DNA from: Streptomyces sp. NRRL F-5122
GTDB lineage: Bacteria; Actinomycetota; Actinomycetes; Streptomycetales; Streptomycetaceae
DNA: 64,000 nucleotides
Direction of reading: 5' to 3'
NCBI RefSeq assembly: GCF_001507435.1
Contig: NZ_LMWH01000205.1
Location: 1 to 64,000, forward strand
Shown here: in pieces, positions 29,336 to 37,917 of the stretch
How the letters are laid out: each line of letters opens with the position of its first letter
Numbering within the stretch: the stretch's first letter is position 1
Program-made: the position numbers and the translations under genes
The notes under the pieces: model-generated
What the model was told of the DNA's origin: nothing
The model's database searches: none
Seen by the model: the letters and a program-made list of their open reading frames with translations, nothing else

Positions 29336-30109
29336 TCAGCCGCCGTAGCGACGGTGGCGCGCCGCGTAGTCACGCAGGGCGCGCAGGAAGTCGACCTTGC
29401 GGAAGGCCGGCCAGAAGACCTCGCAGAAGTAGTACTCCGAATGCGCGGTCTGCCAGAGCATGAAACCGGACAGCCGTTGTTCGCCACTCGTGCGAATCAC
29501 CAGATCGGGGTCGGGCTGGTCACTCGTATAGAGGTGTCTGCCGATCAGATCGACGTCGACGGACTCGGCCAGGTCCTCCACCGACGCACCCTTGTCATGG
29601 GCCTCGAGAAGCATCGAGCGGACGGCGTCGGCGATCTCCTGGCGCCCGCCGTAGCCGATCGCGACGTTGACGAGTATTCCGTCGATGTGTGCGGTGGCCT
29701 CCTCGGCCTCCTTGAGGACGCCCTGCATCTGTGCGGGCAGCAGATCGCGGGCCCCCACGTGATGCACCCGCCAGCGGCCGTCGGCGGCAAGGGAGCGGAC
29801 CACGTCCTCGATGATGCCGAGGAGCGGGACCAGCTCCTCCTTCGGCCGGTCGAAGTTGTCCGTCGACAGCAGCCAGAGCGTCACGACCTCGACGTCCGTC
29901 TCGGCGCACCAGCCGAGGAACTCCTCGATCTTGTCGGCCCCGGCCCGGTGGCCCTGCGCGGTGGTCGAACCCGCGGCCTTCGCCCAGCGTCGGTTGCCGT
30001 CCATGATGACGCCGATGTGCTTGGGCACCTGAGCGTGGTCCAGGTGGCCCTCCACCCGGCGCGCGTACAGCCTGACGAGCAGGCCGCGCAGCTTGTCGCG
30101 CAGGTTCAC
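29336..30109 (-). CDS. uppS: cis-Prenyltransferase (undecaprenyl/short-chain Z-prenyl diphosphate synthase family)
   Basis: Adds isoprene units in cis to an allylic diphosphate. The 257-residue protein has the diphosphate-binding HIGVIMDGNRRWAK motif with the catalytic Asp at 37, the middle TLWLLSTDNFDRPKEE stretch and the C-terminal PDLVIRTSGEQRLSGFMLWQ motif. Streptomyces carry more than one homologue; this one resembles the mycobacterial Rv1086 group that makes short Z-farnesyl diphosphate, so chain length is uncertain. The start is GTG at 30109; GGAGGGG lies 14-20 bases upstream. IspH at the left of the window supplies its precursors. Confidence 0.88.
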   Translation of the reverse strand: MNLRDKLRGLLVRLYARRVEGHLDHAQVPKHIGVIMDGNRRWAKAAGSTTAQGHRAGADKIEEFLGWCAETDVEVVTLWLLSTDNFDRPKEELVPLLGIIEDVVRSLAADGRWRVHHVGARDLLPAQMQGVLKEAEEATAHIDGILVNVAIGYGGRQEIADAVRSMLLEAHDKGASVEDLAESVDVDLIGRHLYTSDQPDPDLVIRTSGEQRLSGFMLWQTAHSEYYFCEVFWPAFRKVDFLRALRDYAARHRRYGG

Positions 30110-30382
30110 GGTGATTGTCAGCCCCTCCGTACGGATCAGACAGGTGCGGGCGTGCGCGATCCCCGTCAGATGTCGGTCCCCGGAGGCGAAGCCTACTCCC
30201 GGGAAACCCGGGCCCCGCCAAGGGGTGTCAGTGGTCTGTGTCGGCTGCGTACCCGTGAACGGGGGCCGCATGACCCGGGATTCCGGGTTTTGTGTCGGGT
30301 GCGGGGGGACGCTCCCGCACGGGCGGCGGGCTCGGCGGGCGAGCCGGTCGGACCGCGGGGCTCGGCCGCGGGGAAAGGAAAC
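30110..30382. other. Leader of the prenyltransferase with a weak zinc-ribbon ORF
   Basis: No convincing gene. On the plus strand an ATG at 30270 opens a 57-codon frame ending about 30443, with the pattern FCVGCGGTLP that hints at half a zinc ribbon, but it has no RBS and runs through the hairpin at 30383-30415. More likely this is minus-strand leader for uppS. Confidence 0.25.
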
Positions 30383-30424
30383 GGGCCGGTCCGTGGGGGG
30401 GAGACGGACCGGCCCGAGGGGGGG
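30383..30424 (-). ncRNA. Candidate structured RNA with C7 runs upstream of uppS
   Basis: On the minus strand a run of seven C (30424-30418) is followed by a 12-bp perfect stem (30415-30404 with 30394-30383) whose 9-nt loop contains a second run of seven C, and then GTTTCCTTTCC. A TATGGT hexamer just upstream could be a -10 box. The hairpin plus T-containing tail could be an intrinsic terminator of a short RNA or an attenuator of uppS. C-rich loops recall the actinobacterial 6C RNA, but only one proper hairpin is seen. Confidence 0.35.
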
Positions 30425-30701
30425 TTTCCACCATAACCCTTCGTAAGTGATGCTGCGTGCATCGGCGTGCCACAACTACTCTCCGAAATCGCGCGACGAC
30501 GCCACGGTGACCCCGGAAGCGTTCATTCAGGGTGCGCCCATGGCCGAAACACAGCAGATTCAAAGGGAATCCGGCTGAATCCTGAGGTATCCAAGGGGTT
30601 TGCGCGGCCTCGCGGGACGCGCGGAGAGATGTCCGTACGTACTCCCGGCGGGTGACGGGCGCCAGGAACGGCCACTTGACGCCGCCGCTAACTTCGCAGC
30701 C
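30425..30701. other. Gap between the candidate RNA and the DUF192 gene
   Basis: About 280 bp with no gene I can support; locally A/T-richer at 30540-30600, compatible with promoters on either strand. Confidence 0.3.
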
Positions 30702-31037
30702 ATGGCCATGCTCACCACGGCGGGGATGCCCGCCCCGGTGCCGCTGGAGATCGCCCGCTCGGCGGGCGCCCGGCGGCGTGGACTGCTCGGGCGCACGGGG
30801 ATCGAGGGCGCCCTGCTGCTGAGCCCGGCGAGCGCCGTGCACACGCTGGGCATGCGCTTCGCGATCGACGTCGCCTACCTGGACACGGCATTGCGGGTGG
30901 TCGCGGTGCGGACGATGCGGCCGGGGCGGCTCGGCCTGCCCCGGTTTCGCGCGCGCCACGTACTGGAGGCCGAGGCCGGCGCCATGGAGCGGTGGGGGAT
31001 ACGGCGGGGGGTGCGGGTGAGTGTGCGGGACGCCTGA
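30702..31037 (+). CDS. DUF192 family protein
   Basis: A 111-residue protein matching DUF192: ARSAGARRRGLLGRTGIEGALLL, then the conserved HTLGMRFAIDVAYLDTALRVV and the basic finish RHVLEAEAGAMERWGI. The family has a small beta-barrel fold, and its function is unknown. The start at 30702 gives MAMLTTAGMP; the frame is open upstream to 30600 but unlike the family. It is a single-gene unit. Confidence 0.75.
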   Translation: MAMLTTAGMPAPVPLEIARSAGARRRGLLGRTGIEGALLLSPASAVHTLGMRFAIDVAYLDTALRVVAVRTMRPGRLGLPRFRARHVLEAEAGAMERWGIRRGVRVSVRDA

Positions 31038-31249
31038 CGGTGCCTCCGGCCGGGCGCGGCGCCGCGCAGCCCCCTCCACTGCGCGATGCCGTCCGCGCAG
31101 CTTTGCTCACGCGATTTACCTTGGTCTGAACTTACGTGACAGGGGCACCCGGATCGAGCCAACGTCGATAACGATGTGGAAACCTTGAGCCAACGTCTCG
31201 GAACACGGTCGCCGGTCTCACATTTCGAGCATGGTGATGCGGTGCACGG

Positions 31250-32020
31250 TCAGCCGCGCGGCTTGCGCGCCTCGATCAGGAAGCGCGTGCTGTGGGCGAC
31301 GAAGGATCCTTCGGACTCGATCCGCTCGTGCAGGGAACGGAGCCGGGACTCGTACCGCTCCACGGTGAAGTCGGGAACCATCCAGATCACCTTGCGCAGG
31401 AAGTGGACGACGGCGCCGATGTCGTGGAACTCCATGCGCAGCCGGGCCTGCTGAAGACCGGTCACCTCCAGGCCGGCCGCTTCGGCGTCGGCCCGCGCAC
31501 GCCCGGGGTCGCGGGCGGAGCGGACCCCGGCCGGCTGGGGTCCCAGGAAGTACTCGACCACCTCGAAGGCGCTCGCCGGGCCGACCTGCTGGGAGAAGTA
31601 CGTGCCGCCGGGGCGCAGGACACGGGCGATCTCACGCCAGTAGGTGCGCACCGGGTGGCGGCTGGTGACGAGATCGAAGGCGGCGTCCCCGAAGGGCAGC
31701 GGCGCCTCCTCCGGAGAGGCGACGACCACGGCGCCGCGCGGATGGAGCAGGGCGGTGGCCCTCGCGACGTTCGGCGGCCAGCCCTCGGTGGCGACGGTGA
31801 GCGGCGGGAGCGTCGGCGCCGAGGCCAGAACCTCGCCTCCACCGGTCTGGATGTCGAGCGCGGCCGACACGTGCGCAAGGCGCTCGGCCATCGAACGCGC
31901 GTACCCCCACGAAGGCCGCTCCTCCGTGGCCCGGCCGTCGAACCAGGAGAAGTCCCAGCCGTCGACGGAGGCGTCGACGGCTTCCTTGACGAGCTCTTCG
32001 AAGGTGCGGCCGAGGGTCAT
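31250..32020 (-). CDS. Class I SAM-dependent methyltransferase
   Basis: A 256-residue soluble enzyme. The N-terminal helical part (FEELVKEAVDASVDGWDFSW) is followed by a Rossmann fold: the SAM-binding loop IQTGGGEVLASAP, the acidic/adenine region around LHPRGAVVVASPEEAPLPFGD and motif IV/V FDLVTSRHPVRTYWREIARVLRPGGTY written here in part. Sequence resembles Streptomyces proteins annotated only as methyltransferases; the substrate cannot be inferred. The start ATG at 32020 matches the family N-terminus MTLGRTFEELV. Confidence 0.8.
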   Translation of the reverse strand: MTLGRTFEELVKEAVDASVDGWDFSWFDGRATEERPSWGYARSMAERLAHVSAALDIQTGGGEVLASAPTLPPLTVATEGWPPNVARATALLHPRGAVVVASPEEAPLPFGDAAFDLVTSRHPVRTYWREIARVLRPGGTYFSQQVGPASAFEVVEYFLGPQPAGVRSARDPGRARADAEAAGLEVTGLQQARLRMEFHDIGAVVHFLRKVIWMVPDFTVERYESRLRSLHERIESEGSFVAHSTRFLIEARKPRG

Positions 32021-32127
32021 GCGGCGATCGTCCCAATGCCGGGGAGGGATCGCGAACGAATTTTCTGCGGGGCCGCTCGCCCGCACGGACAGGCGGACGA
32101 CCAGCCCCGTCAGGGCCTGTCCCGGCG

Positions 32128-33000
32128 CTACGGCAGCAGGGGCCGTACCTCGTGGGCCGCGAACCGAACGAACGCCTCCGGGTCCGGCTCGTCCGCGGTC
32201 GGTTCGAGGACCACCGTGTCCGCGCCGGCGTCGGCGAGGCTCCGGACGGCCTTGGCGACCGTGCCCGCGTCCCCGGCCACCCCGTGCTCCGCCCTCGGGT
32301 CCTTCCCGCCCGCCGCCATGTCCGCGCTCAACCGTGCGACGGCGTCCGGACCGGTGGCGGTGCGCAGATAGACGACGATGCGATGGGGATCGGTGCGGCC
32401 GGCCGACTCCCGTCCCGCGTCGATGAGCTGACGGGCCTTCCGTAGCCCTCCGGGTGTCGTGGACGAGGTGAGGATGGTCCCGTCGGCCGCCTCGCCGGAC
32501 AGCCGCAGCGTGCGCGGTCCGGTGGCGCCCGCGAGGATGCGGACCGCCTGCGCGGGCGGCCAGTCCAGCGCGACGCCGTCCAGCCTCACGTACCGCCCGT
32601 CCGTGGTGACCCGCTCACCGCGCAACAGGGCGCGCAGGGCGTCGAGATGCTCGCGCAGCAGGGTCAGCGGCGAGTCGGCGCGGGCCCCGACCTGGGCCAT
32701 CCAGCTCTGCACACCGTGACCGACGCCGAGGATCGCCCGCCCCGGGAACAACCGATCGAGCGTCGCGGCCTCCATCGCGGTGACCGCGACGTTCCGCAAG
32801 GGCACCGGAAGCAGTCCGACGCCGATCCGCAGCCGCTCGGTCCAGGCGAGCGCGGCGGACGCGGCGGAGACCCCTCCCTCCAGGAAACAGTCCTCCCACA
32901 GCCACAGTTCCTCCAGGCCCGAGTCGTCCGCGAGCCGTGCCATCGCACGCAGTCGCTCGGGAGGCAGTTGGGGCCGGAACACAGCACCGAGTCCAGTCAT
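32128..33000 (-). CDS. LLM class (luciferase-like, probably F420-dependent) oxidoreductase
   Basis: A 290-residue TIM-barrel enzyme of the bacterial luciferase superfamily. The motifs DDSGLEELWLWEDCF, RIGVGLLPVPLRNVAVTAME and GRAILGVGHGVQSWMAQVG are typical of the F420-dependent branch common in actinobacteria, which do hydride transfers on diverse substrates. It stands between two unrelated minus-strand genes with no obvious pathway context. Confidence 0.82.
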   Translation of the reverse strand: MTGLGAVFRPQLPPERLRAMARLADDSGLEELWLWEDCFLEGGVSAASAALAWTERLRIGVGLLPVPLRNVAVTAMEAATLDRLFPGRAILGVGHGVQSWMAQVGARADSPLTLLREHLDALRALLRGERVTTDGRYVRLDGVALDWPPAQAVRILAGATGPRTLRLSGEAADGTILTSSTTPGGLRKARQLIDAGRESAGRTDPHRIVVYLRTATGPDAVARLSADMAAGGKDPRAEHGVAGDAGTVAKAVRSLADAGADTVVLEPTADEPDPEAFVRFAAHEVRPLLP

Positions 33001-33040
33001 GCGGTCTTCCTACCGAGCGGACCGGGCCTGGACAACACCT

Positions 33041-33616
33041 TTACCGGTCGGCCGCGCCCGGGCGCTCGTAGTGCAGCAGCACGACACCGTTGCCGAACCG
33101 CCGGGAATCGATCAGTCGGAGGGCGGTCAGGGCGTCGCTGTCGGGGAAGAGCCGCTGTCCCCGGCCGACGAGGATCGGGTGGACGTACACCCGGAACTCG
33201 TCCACGAGGTCGAGCCGCAGGAACTCGGCCGCGAGGGCCGCTCCGCCGAGTGCCAGGTCCCCGCCGTCCTGTGCCTTGAGGGCGAGGATGTCGTCGACGA
33301 CGACGTCCCGGACGACGGTGGTGTGCCAGTCGGCGTGCTCCAGGGTGCGGGAGAACACCACCTTGGGCATGTTCCGCCAGATCCGGGCGTACTCGATCAT
33401 GGGCCCCGAGCGATGGGGATCGGCGTCGGCGGTGGGCCAGAAGCCGGCCATCAGCTCGTAGGTCACACGTCCGTTGAGGAAGGCGCCCATCTCCTTGAGC
33501 ACGTCGTTGAAGTGCTGGTGCAGTTCGTCGTCCACGAGGTGCCAGTCGATCTCGCGGTCGGGGCCCTCGATGTAGCCGTCCAGGGACATGGACATCATCA
33601 GGACGATCTTTCTCAT
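33041..33616 (-). CDS. RibD C-terminal/dihydrofolate reductase-like protein
   Basis: A 191-residue NADPH-binding protein of the DHFR/RibD-C fold: MRKIVLMMSMSLDGYIEGPD at the N-terminus, the FLNGRVTYELMAGFWP helix and the GGAALAAEFLRLDLVDEF and HPILVGRGQRLF motifs at the C-terminus. It probably reduces a small heterocyclic substrate; true DHFR is unlikely because the active-site acidic residue region differs. The start ATG at 33616 follows a GGGAGC-type RBS. Confidence 0.82.
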   Translation of the reverse strand: MRKIVLMMSMSLDGYIEGPDREIDWHLVDDELHQHFNDVLKEMGAFLNGRVTYELMAGFWPTADADPHRSGPMIEYARIWRNMPKVVFSRTLEHADWHTTVVRDVVVDDILALKAQDGGDLALGGAALAAEFLRLDLVDEFRVYVHPILVGRGQRLFPDSDALTALRLIDSRRFGNGVVLLHYERPGAADR

Positions 33617-33714
33617 GGCAGCTCCCGGTTCCGGCACCGACCGACTGGACTGCACGAGCATCGCGCAGCCGTGCCGCACGGGAGCGGAGGCGGCTCCGTC
33701 GAATGCGCGCACTC

Positions 33715-34332
33715 CTACGAAGACGAGTCTCCTCTGGGGAACGACACCTCCACGCGGCGGTTCTTGCGCCGGCCCTCCTCCGTGGAGTTGTCGGCGATCG
33801 GATAGTCCTCGCTGTAGCCGCGCACCTCGAAGGTGACGTTCCCGCCGAGGGTCGAGGCCAGCCGGTCGTGCACCGCCTCCGCGCGCTTCTTGGAGAGGAC
33901 CAGGCCGTGGGCGTAGCTGCCGAGGTTGTCGGTGAAGCCGAAGACGCGGACGCTGCTCGCGTTCTGCTTCCTGATCTCCTCCGCGATGGCGTCGATACGG
34001 GAGCGGGCCTGCGGGTTCAGCTTGGCGCTGTCCTTGGGGAACAGCACCTCCGCCTGGAGCGCGAAGGTGACGCTCTCGTTGGTGTCCTCACGACGCTCCT
34101 CGCCGCCGAGGTCCTCCACGACGGACTTGATGTCGAGCACCTTGGCGGGCGCGAGCGTGGCACCGTCGGCGAGTTTGAGCCCGGGGCTGGTGGGATCGAC
34201 GGACGGCGGCGGCGAGGTGGCAACACTCCCGGGCGGCGCGCTCGGTCCGTCGTCGGCGAGCGCCTGGGGCATGGCGGTCAGGGTGAGAAGGGCGAGGGCC
34301 GCGACGAGGGTGACGCGGGGGGTGGGGGCCAT
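33715..34332 (-). CDS. OmpA-like peptidoglycan-binding protein of the Tad operon
   Basis: A 205-residue exported protein: signal peptide at 1-27 (LVAALALLTLTAMPQALA), a Pro/Ser-rich linker, and a C-terminal OmpA domain (about 88-200) with the peptidoglycan-binding pattern FPKDSAKLNPQARSRIDAIA, RVFGFTDNLGSYAHGLVLSK and NRRVEVSF. It is the last gene of the 13-gene Tad operon, 6 bp after the lipoprotein gene, so it may anchor the pilus apparatus to the thick cell wall. OmpA domains are unusual but not unknown in actinobacteria. Confidence 0.85.
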   Translation of the reverse strand: MAPTPRVTLVAALALLTLTAMPQALADDGPSAPPGSVATSPPPSVDPTSPGLKLADGATLAPAKVLDIKSVVEDLGGEERREDTNESVTFALQAEVLFPKDSAKLNPQARSRIDAIAEEIRKQNASSVRVFGFTDNLGSYAHGLVLSKKRAEAVHDRLASTLGGNVTFEVRGYSEDYPIADNSTEEGRRKNRRVEVSFPRGDSSS

Positions 34333-34338
34333 GGTGGG

Positions 34339-34929
34339 TCACCCCTGGGAGATCTGGATCGGGGCAGGGGGCATAGAGCCGACCTGGAAGTCGACGTCGG
34401 TGGTCCCTTCCGGTGGGGCGGGGAACTGGGCGAACCATTGGGCGGTGGCGCCCTGTTGCACGCCGCCCGTGAACTGGGTGCACAGACACCGGCCCGAGGT
34501 GTCGCGCAGGATCAGGTACTTCTTCTTGCCCTTCTGGTCGATCAGGCTGGCACCGGCGATGGACGCGCCGTTCTTGGACAGCTCGCGCTCGTCACCGCGC
34601 CAGTTGGCCGCGACCCAGATACTGTCCGTGTTGTTCGTGACCGATCCCTCGACCGTCACGAATCCCCCGCCGTCGCGTTTGGCCGATGTCACCGTGAGGG
34701 TGAGGCCGTTCTCCCCCTTGACCTCCGACAGCACCGTACCGGAGTCGGGTTGCTGCGATGCCTGCTTGCCGCCGCCGCTGCTCTTCGCCGGAGCCGAGGA
34801 AGACGGAGCTCCCTTGTCGGACGTTCCCCCGTCCCCACCGCCGCAACCGGCCACCGTGAGGAGCAGCCCGGTCGTGATCGCGACCGCGCTCAGCGCCCTG
34901 CGGCCCTTCATGGTGTGCCGAAAGTCCAT
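34339..34929 (-). CDS. Putative lipoprotein of the Tad operon
   Basis: A 196-residue protein with a type II signal peptide (lipobox LTVAGC, Cys at about 29), a Gly/Ser/Lys-rich linker, and a C-terminal beta-rich domain (about 75-190) with several Trp and two close cysteines (GRCLCTQF). The domain is not one I recognise; its layout resembles DUF4352-type immunoglobulin-like lipoproteins. It starts 15 bp after the TadG-like gene. A second ATG six codons in is an alternative start. Confidence 0.75.
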   Translation of the reverse strand: MDFRHTMKGRRALSAVAITTGLLLTVAGCGGGDGGTSDKGAPSSSAPAKSSGGGKQASQQPDSGTVLSEVKGENGLTLTVTSAKRDGGGFVTVEGSVTNNTDSIWVAANWRGDERELSKNGASIAGASLIDQKGKKKYLILRDTSGRCLCTQFTGGVQQGATAQWFAQFPAPPEGTTDVDFQVGSMPPAPIQISQG

Positions 34930-34944
34930 CGGTACGGCTTCCTT

Positions 34945-35553
34945 TCACTCGGCCAGATGCACAGAGAACAGCACGGACGCGTCAGGAAGGTCGTCCTGTT
35001 CGAAATCTTCGGGGTCGATGTTCACGATCCGGCCGTCGCAGTCCAGTTCGACTGGCTTCCCGGGGACCGCGTCCGGGTCGAAGTCGCAGCGCGGTTGGAC
35101 GACGGCGACGGCGTGGGCCTCCGCCCGAAGGCCTTCGGTGCCCGGAATGATCGAGTGGCCGACCGTGTAGTTCGTCTGAACGCCTACCTGGAAGCCTGGA
35201 TATCCGTTCCTGGTCACCGGCTGGGCCCCGCCCACAACGGTCGAGTCGTTCTCCGAGGCCAGTTGCTGCGCGGCGCTGGTGGCACCCTCATCGGCGGGCA
35301 GCCGCCCACGCAGCCAGTCGAGCCAGTCGTCGTCCTGCCCGACGTCAGCCCCGAGACGGTCCATCAACTCGTCCCGGGCGTCCTGGGCCGCTGCCAGAGC
35401 GGCAGCGTCCGCCGCCGACTGAGCTCCATTACGGGCTGACGCTGCCTGGGCGAACACGAAGAACGCCAGCGCAACGAACAGCAGAATCCCCGTCAGCCAG
35501 ATATAGATCGGGAGTGTCTGCCCCCGGTCACTCGGGGGAAGTGAAGCGGTCAG
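34945..35553 (-). CDS. TadG-like pilus assembly protein with Flp-type helical N-terminus
   Basis: A 202-residue membrane protein: DRGQTLPIYIWLTGILLFVA begins a single membrane helix (about 14-36), followed by a helical ARNGAQSAADAAALAAAQDAR stretch characteristic of TadG / pilus-assembly proteins, and an extracytoplasmic domain with two cysteines. No ATG, GTG or TTG is available in frame near the N-terminus; CTG at 35553 overlaps the flp stop (CTGA) and has an adjacent GGAGG. The true start is therefore uncertain, but the downstream frame is well supported. Confidence 0.8.
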   Translation of the reverse strand: MTASLPPSDRGQTLPIYIWLTGILLFVALAFFVFAQAASARNGAQSAADAAALAAAQDARDELMDRLGADVGQDDDWLDWLRGRLPADEGATSAAQQLASENDSTVVGGAQPVTRNGYPGFQVGVQTNYTVGHSIIPGTEGLRAEAHAVAVVQPRCDFDPDAVPGKPVELDCDGRIVNIDPEDFEQDDLPDASVLFSVHLAE

Positions 35554-35750
35554 CCTCCGATGACGTCGTTGACCGCCCGCAGGATCGCTCCCGAGATCAG
35601 GCCGTCCAGGCCCAGGCTGTCGATCAACGTGAAGATCCCGGCGATGATGATCATCAGGCCCGCGTACTCCACGAACCCGGCTCCCGCGTCCCGGCCCTTG
35701 CCCCTCATCCGGGAGACGAGGGTCTGCCTCCACCTGTCGAACCCGGCCAT
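35550..35750 (-). CDS. Flp/TadE-like pilin
   Basis: A 66-residue prepilin and the likely pilus subunit. A basic leader (MAGFDRWRQTLVSRMRGKGR) ends in DAG-AGFVEY: cleavage after the Gly places the conserved Glu at +5 followed by Tyr, the Flp signature, in front of a hydrophobic helix (AGLMIIIAGIFTLIDSLG). The start ATG at 35750 has a GGAGGG RBS eight bases upstream; an in-frame ATG 21 codons upstream lacks that. No prepilin peptidase gene (TadV) is visible in this operon, so processing must use one encoded elsewhere. Confidence 0.82.
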   Translation of the reverse strand: MAGFDRWRQTLVSRMRGKGRDAGAGFVEYAGLMIIIAGIFTLIDSLGLDGLISGAILRAVNDVIGG

Positions 35751-35855
35751 GGCGTCCGCCCTCCCGTCCGATCGCACTGCCGACCTCAGCACGGTAGGTG
35801 AGAACATGCGCACTCCGAGTGGGCCCAGGGACCCAACTTCCCCCCGCGGTGGCCG

Positions 35856-36620
35856 TCACCCGCTCCACCCCTCTCGTGCCGTACCGAGCCAGCGGGCGAT
35901 CGCTTCGCTGCGCGAGGAACTGTGCAGTTTCGCGAAGATGCGATTGATGTGGTTCTTGACCGTCTTCTCGCTGATGAAGCAGGCGGCGGCGATCTGCCGG
36001 TTGTTCATCCCGGACGCGATGAGATCCATGACCTCCACCTCCCTCGAGCTGAGACCGAAGTCCAGCCACCCCCCGGCACGGCGCCGCAGGCCTCCCGTGT
36101 GGGCGGCACCGGCCGTCGACGACTCTGACACAACTGGTTGCAGTTGCGAAGCACTTTCACCCCGTTCGTAGGAAACACCGAGCGAGGACAAGACAGGACC
36201 GGACGGCGGCGCGACCGCCGGGGAGACCGTCGGCCGTCCCCGTCTCAGCTCCCGTACCGCCCTGATCAGTTCGGCCGCCGTGAACTCGCCGTGCACCAGA
36301 TAGCCGCAGGCGCCGCGGCGCAGCGCCTCGGCCACGACGTCGGGTTCCCTGCTGTACGTCAGCATCATCACGAGGGACCGGTGGGCCAGTTCGGGCAGTG
36401 CGGTCAGGCCGTCCGTGCCCGGCATCCGCACGTCCAGGAGGACGACGTCGGGACGGTGCCGGGCGCTGAGAGCGAGCGCCTGCCCACCGTCCGCCGCCTC
36501 GGCGACCACGTTGATGCCGGGGCACGCGGACAGCAGGGCCGCGAGTCCCGCCCGCACGACCGGATTGTCGTCGGCCACGAGCACGCGCAGGGGCGGGTCG
36601 GGAAGCGCCTGGTCAGGCAT
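35856..36620 (-). CDS. NarL/FixJ-type response regulator in the Tad operon
   Basis: A 254-residue regulator. The receiver domain (about 10-130) has the acidic pair DD17-18, phosphoacceptor D63 (VVLLDVRMPG), and the conserved Thr and Lys-equivalent region (MMLTYSREP); the C-terminal LuxR-type HTH (about 188-250) reads LSSREVEVMDLIASGMNNRQ. A 50-residue linker separates them. It overlaps the kinase gene by eight bases, forming a pair that lies inside the pilus operon, 106 bp before flp, and presumably adjusts expression of the pilin or secreted components. Confidence 0.9.
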   Translation of the reverse strand: MPDQALPDPPLRVLVADDNPVVRAGLAALLSACPGINVVAEAADGGQALALSARHRPDVVLLDVRMPGTDGLTALPELAHRSLVMMLTYSREPDVVAEALRRGACGYLVHGEFTAAELIRAVRELRRGRPTVSPAVAPPSGPVLSSLGVSYERGESASQLQPVVSESSTAGAAHTGGLRRRAGGWLDFGLSSREVEVMDLIASGMNNRQIAAACFISEKTVKNHINRIFAKLHSSSRSEAIARWLGTAREGWSG

Positions 36621-37917
36621 GTGCGGCCTCCTCCTGGGGGGTGTACGGAGCGGTCTCCGCGAGGGGCACGTGCAGATGGATCTCGGCGCCGCCGAGCGGG
36701 GAACGGCCCCGTCGGAGGCGGCCGCCCAGGGTCACGGCCCGTTCCGCCATGCCCAGCAGCCCGAAGTGGCCGGTTTTCGCCAGGTCCCCGGGTGCGGTGC
36801 CCGGTGGCAGACCGACGCCGTCGTCCCCGATCCGCAGATCGAGCGCGGTGTCCCCGGCGGTGTCGAGCGTGATGCGGACGCGGGTCGCACGGGCGTGGCG
36901 GTGTGTGTTCTCCAGTGCCTCCGAGACGACGGCCAGGACGTGGTGCGCCGTCGCGTACGGCAGGAGCAGTGGTGCCTCCGGCTTGGCCAGCTCGACCTCG
37001 AGACCCGCGCGTCCGGCGAACTCTCGCCCCCGTACGGCCAGTTCCGCCGACACGTCCACCCGGGCCGCCCTGAAGTCCGTGCGGCGCCGCAGGTCCGACA
37101 GCAGATCCCGGGACTCCGCCGCCGCCCTGCGGGCCGCGCCGGCCACCTGGTTCGCCTGGCGCTTGAGCGTCTCGGGGTCGGCATGGTCCGCCGACAGCGC
37201 GAGCGCCTCCGCGGCCAGGGCGAGACCGTGCAGTGTCTTGGCCACCGAGTCGTGCATCTCCCGGGCGAGGAAGGCCCGTTCGGACTCGACGGCCTCCGCC
37301 GCAGCCAGGCGTGCGTTCGCCTCGGACAGCGCCTGGCCGGCGGTCCCGAAGCGGAACAGCAGATTGCGCAGGGTCACCCCGATGATGCCGGCGGCGACAC
37401 AGAAGCCGGCGATCAGAAGGGTGCTGACGCCGGCGCCCGGGCGCTGCTCCCAGGCCCGGAACACCGTGACGATGACGACCAGTTGCAGGCCGGTGATGGC
37501 GCCGGCCCCCCGCCAGCCGTAGAGCAGGCCGGACAGCAGTGGGGTGCAGACGGTGGCGTACGCGAGAGGGGAGGCGGGGGACGCGGTGAGCAGCAGTGTG
37601 GCGACGAAGAGGAGGTCGAGTGCCATCAGGGACGGGTGGGCGAGCAGACGAGGGCCGACCCGGTCCCAGTCGCGCAGCAGGGCGTACGACGTCATGACAC
37701 CGAGGACGGCCGCCGCGAGGACGGCGTAGCGCGGGGCACCGTCGGCGGTGTTGGCCAGTGCGAAGGGCGCGCCGATCAGGACCAGGGCCAGTCGTACGGC
37801 GACGGTCTGGCGGCACAGGGCCTGGAGCGCGCCGAGCTGGAGGCGGACGCTCGCCGGCGGCGGGGCGTCGTCCTCCAGGTACCCGGGTGTGGGGCGCGGG
37901 GCACGGCTGCTCATCAT
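36613..37917 (-). CDS. Sensor histidine kinase in the Tad operon
   Basis: A 434-residue kinase of the HisKA_3 / NarX-LiaS class. The N-terminal half (about 35-195) contains six membrane segments with very short loops, so it probably senses within the membrane. The dimerisation helix carries the phosphoacceptor His in AREMHDSVAKTLHGLALA; the HATPase has NTHRHARA, IGDDGVGLPPG and GHFGLLGMAERA. The start ATG at 37917 overlaps the tadC stop (ATGA), so the pair is translated with the pilus machinery. Confidence 0.9.
   Translation of the reverse strand: MMSSRAPRPTPGYLEDDAPPPASVRLQLGALQALCRQTVAVRLALVLIGAPFALANTADGAPRYAVLAAAVLGVMTSYALLRDWDRVGPRLLAHPSLMALDLLFVATLLLTASPASPLAYATVCTPLLSGLLYGWRGAGAITGLQLVVIVTVFRAWEQRPGAGVSTLLIAGFCVAAGIIGVTLRNLLFRFGTAGQALSEANARLAAAEAVESERAFLAREMHDSVAKTLHGLALAAEALALSADHADPETLKRQANQVAGAARRAAAESRDLLSDLRRRTDFRAARVDVSAELAVRGREFAGRAGLEVELAKPEAPLLLPYATAHHVLAVVSEALENTHRHARATRVRITLDTAGDTALDLRIGDDGVGLPPGTAPGDLAKTGHFGLLGMAERAVTLGGRLRRGRSPLGGAEIHLHVPLAETAPYTPQEEAAHA

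Noticed and set aside
28987..31249. tRNA genes in the gaps around uppS and DUF192
   Set aside because: No cloverleaf with TTCGA T-loop and CCA-like acceptor pairing could be built on either strand.
33041..33616. True dihydrofolate reductase (folA)
   Set aside because: Length and N-terminal DGYIEG pattern fit the RibD-C/DHFR-like group rather than folate DHFR, and no thyA is near.
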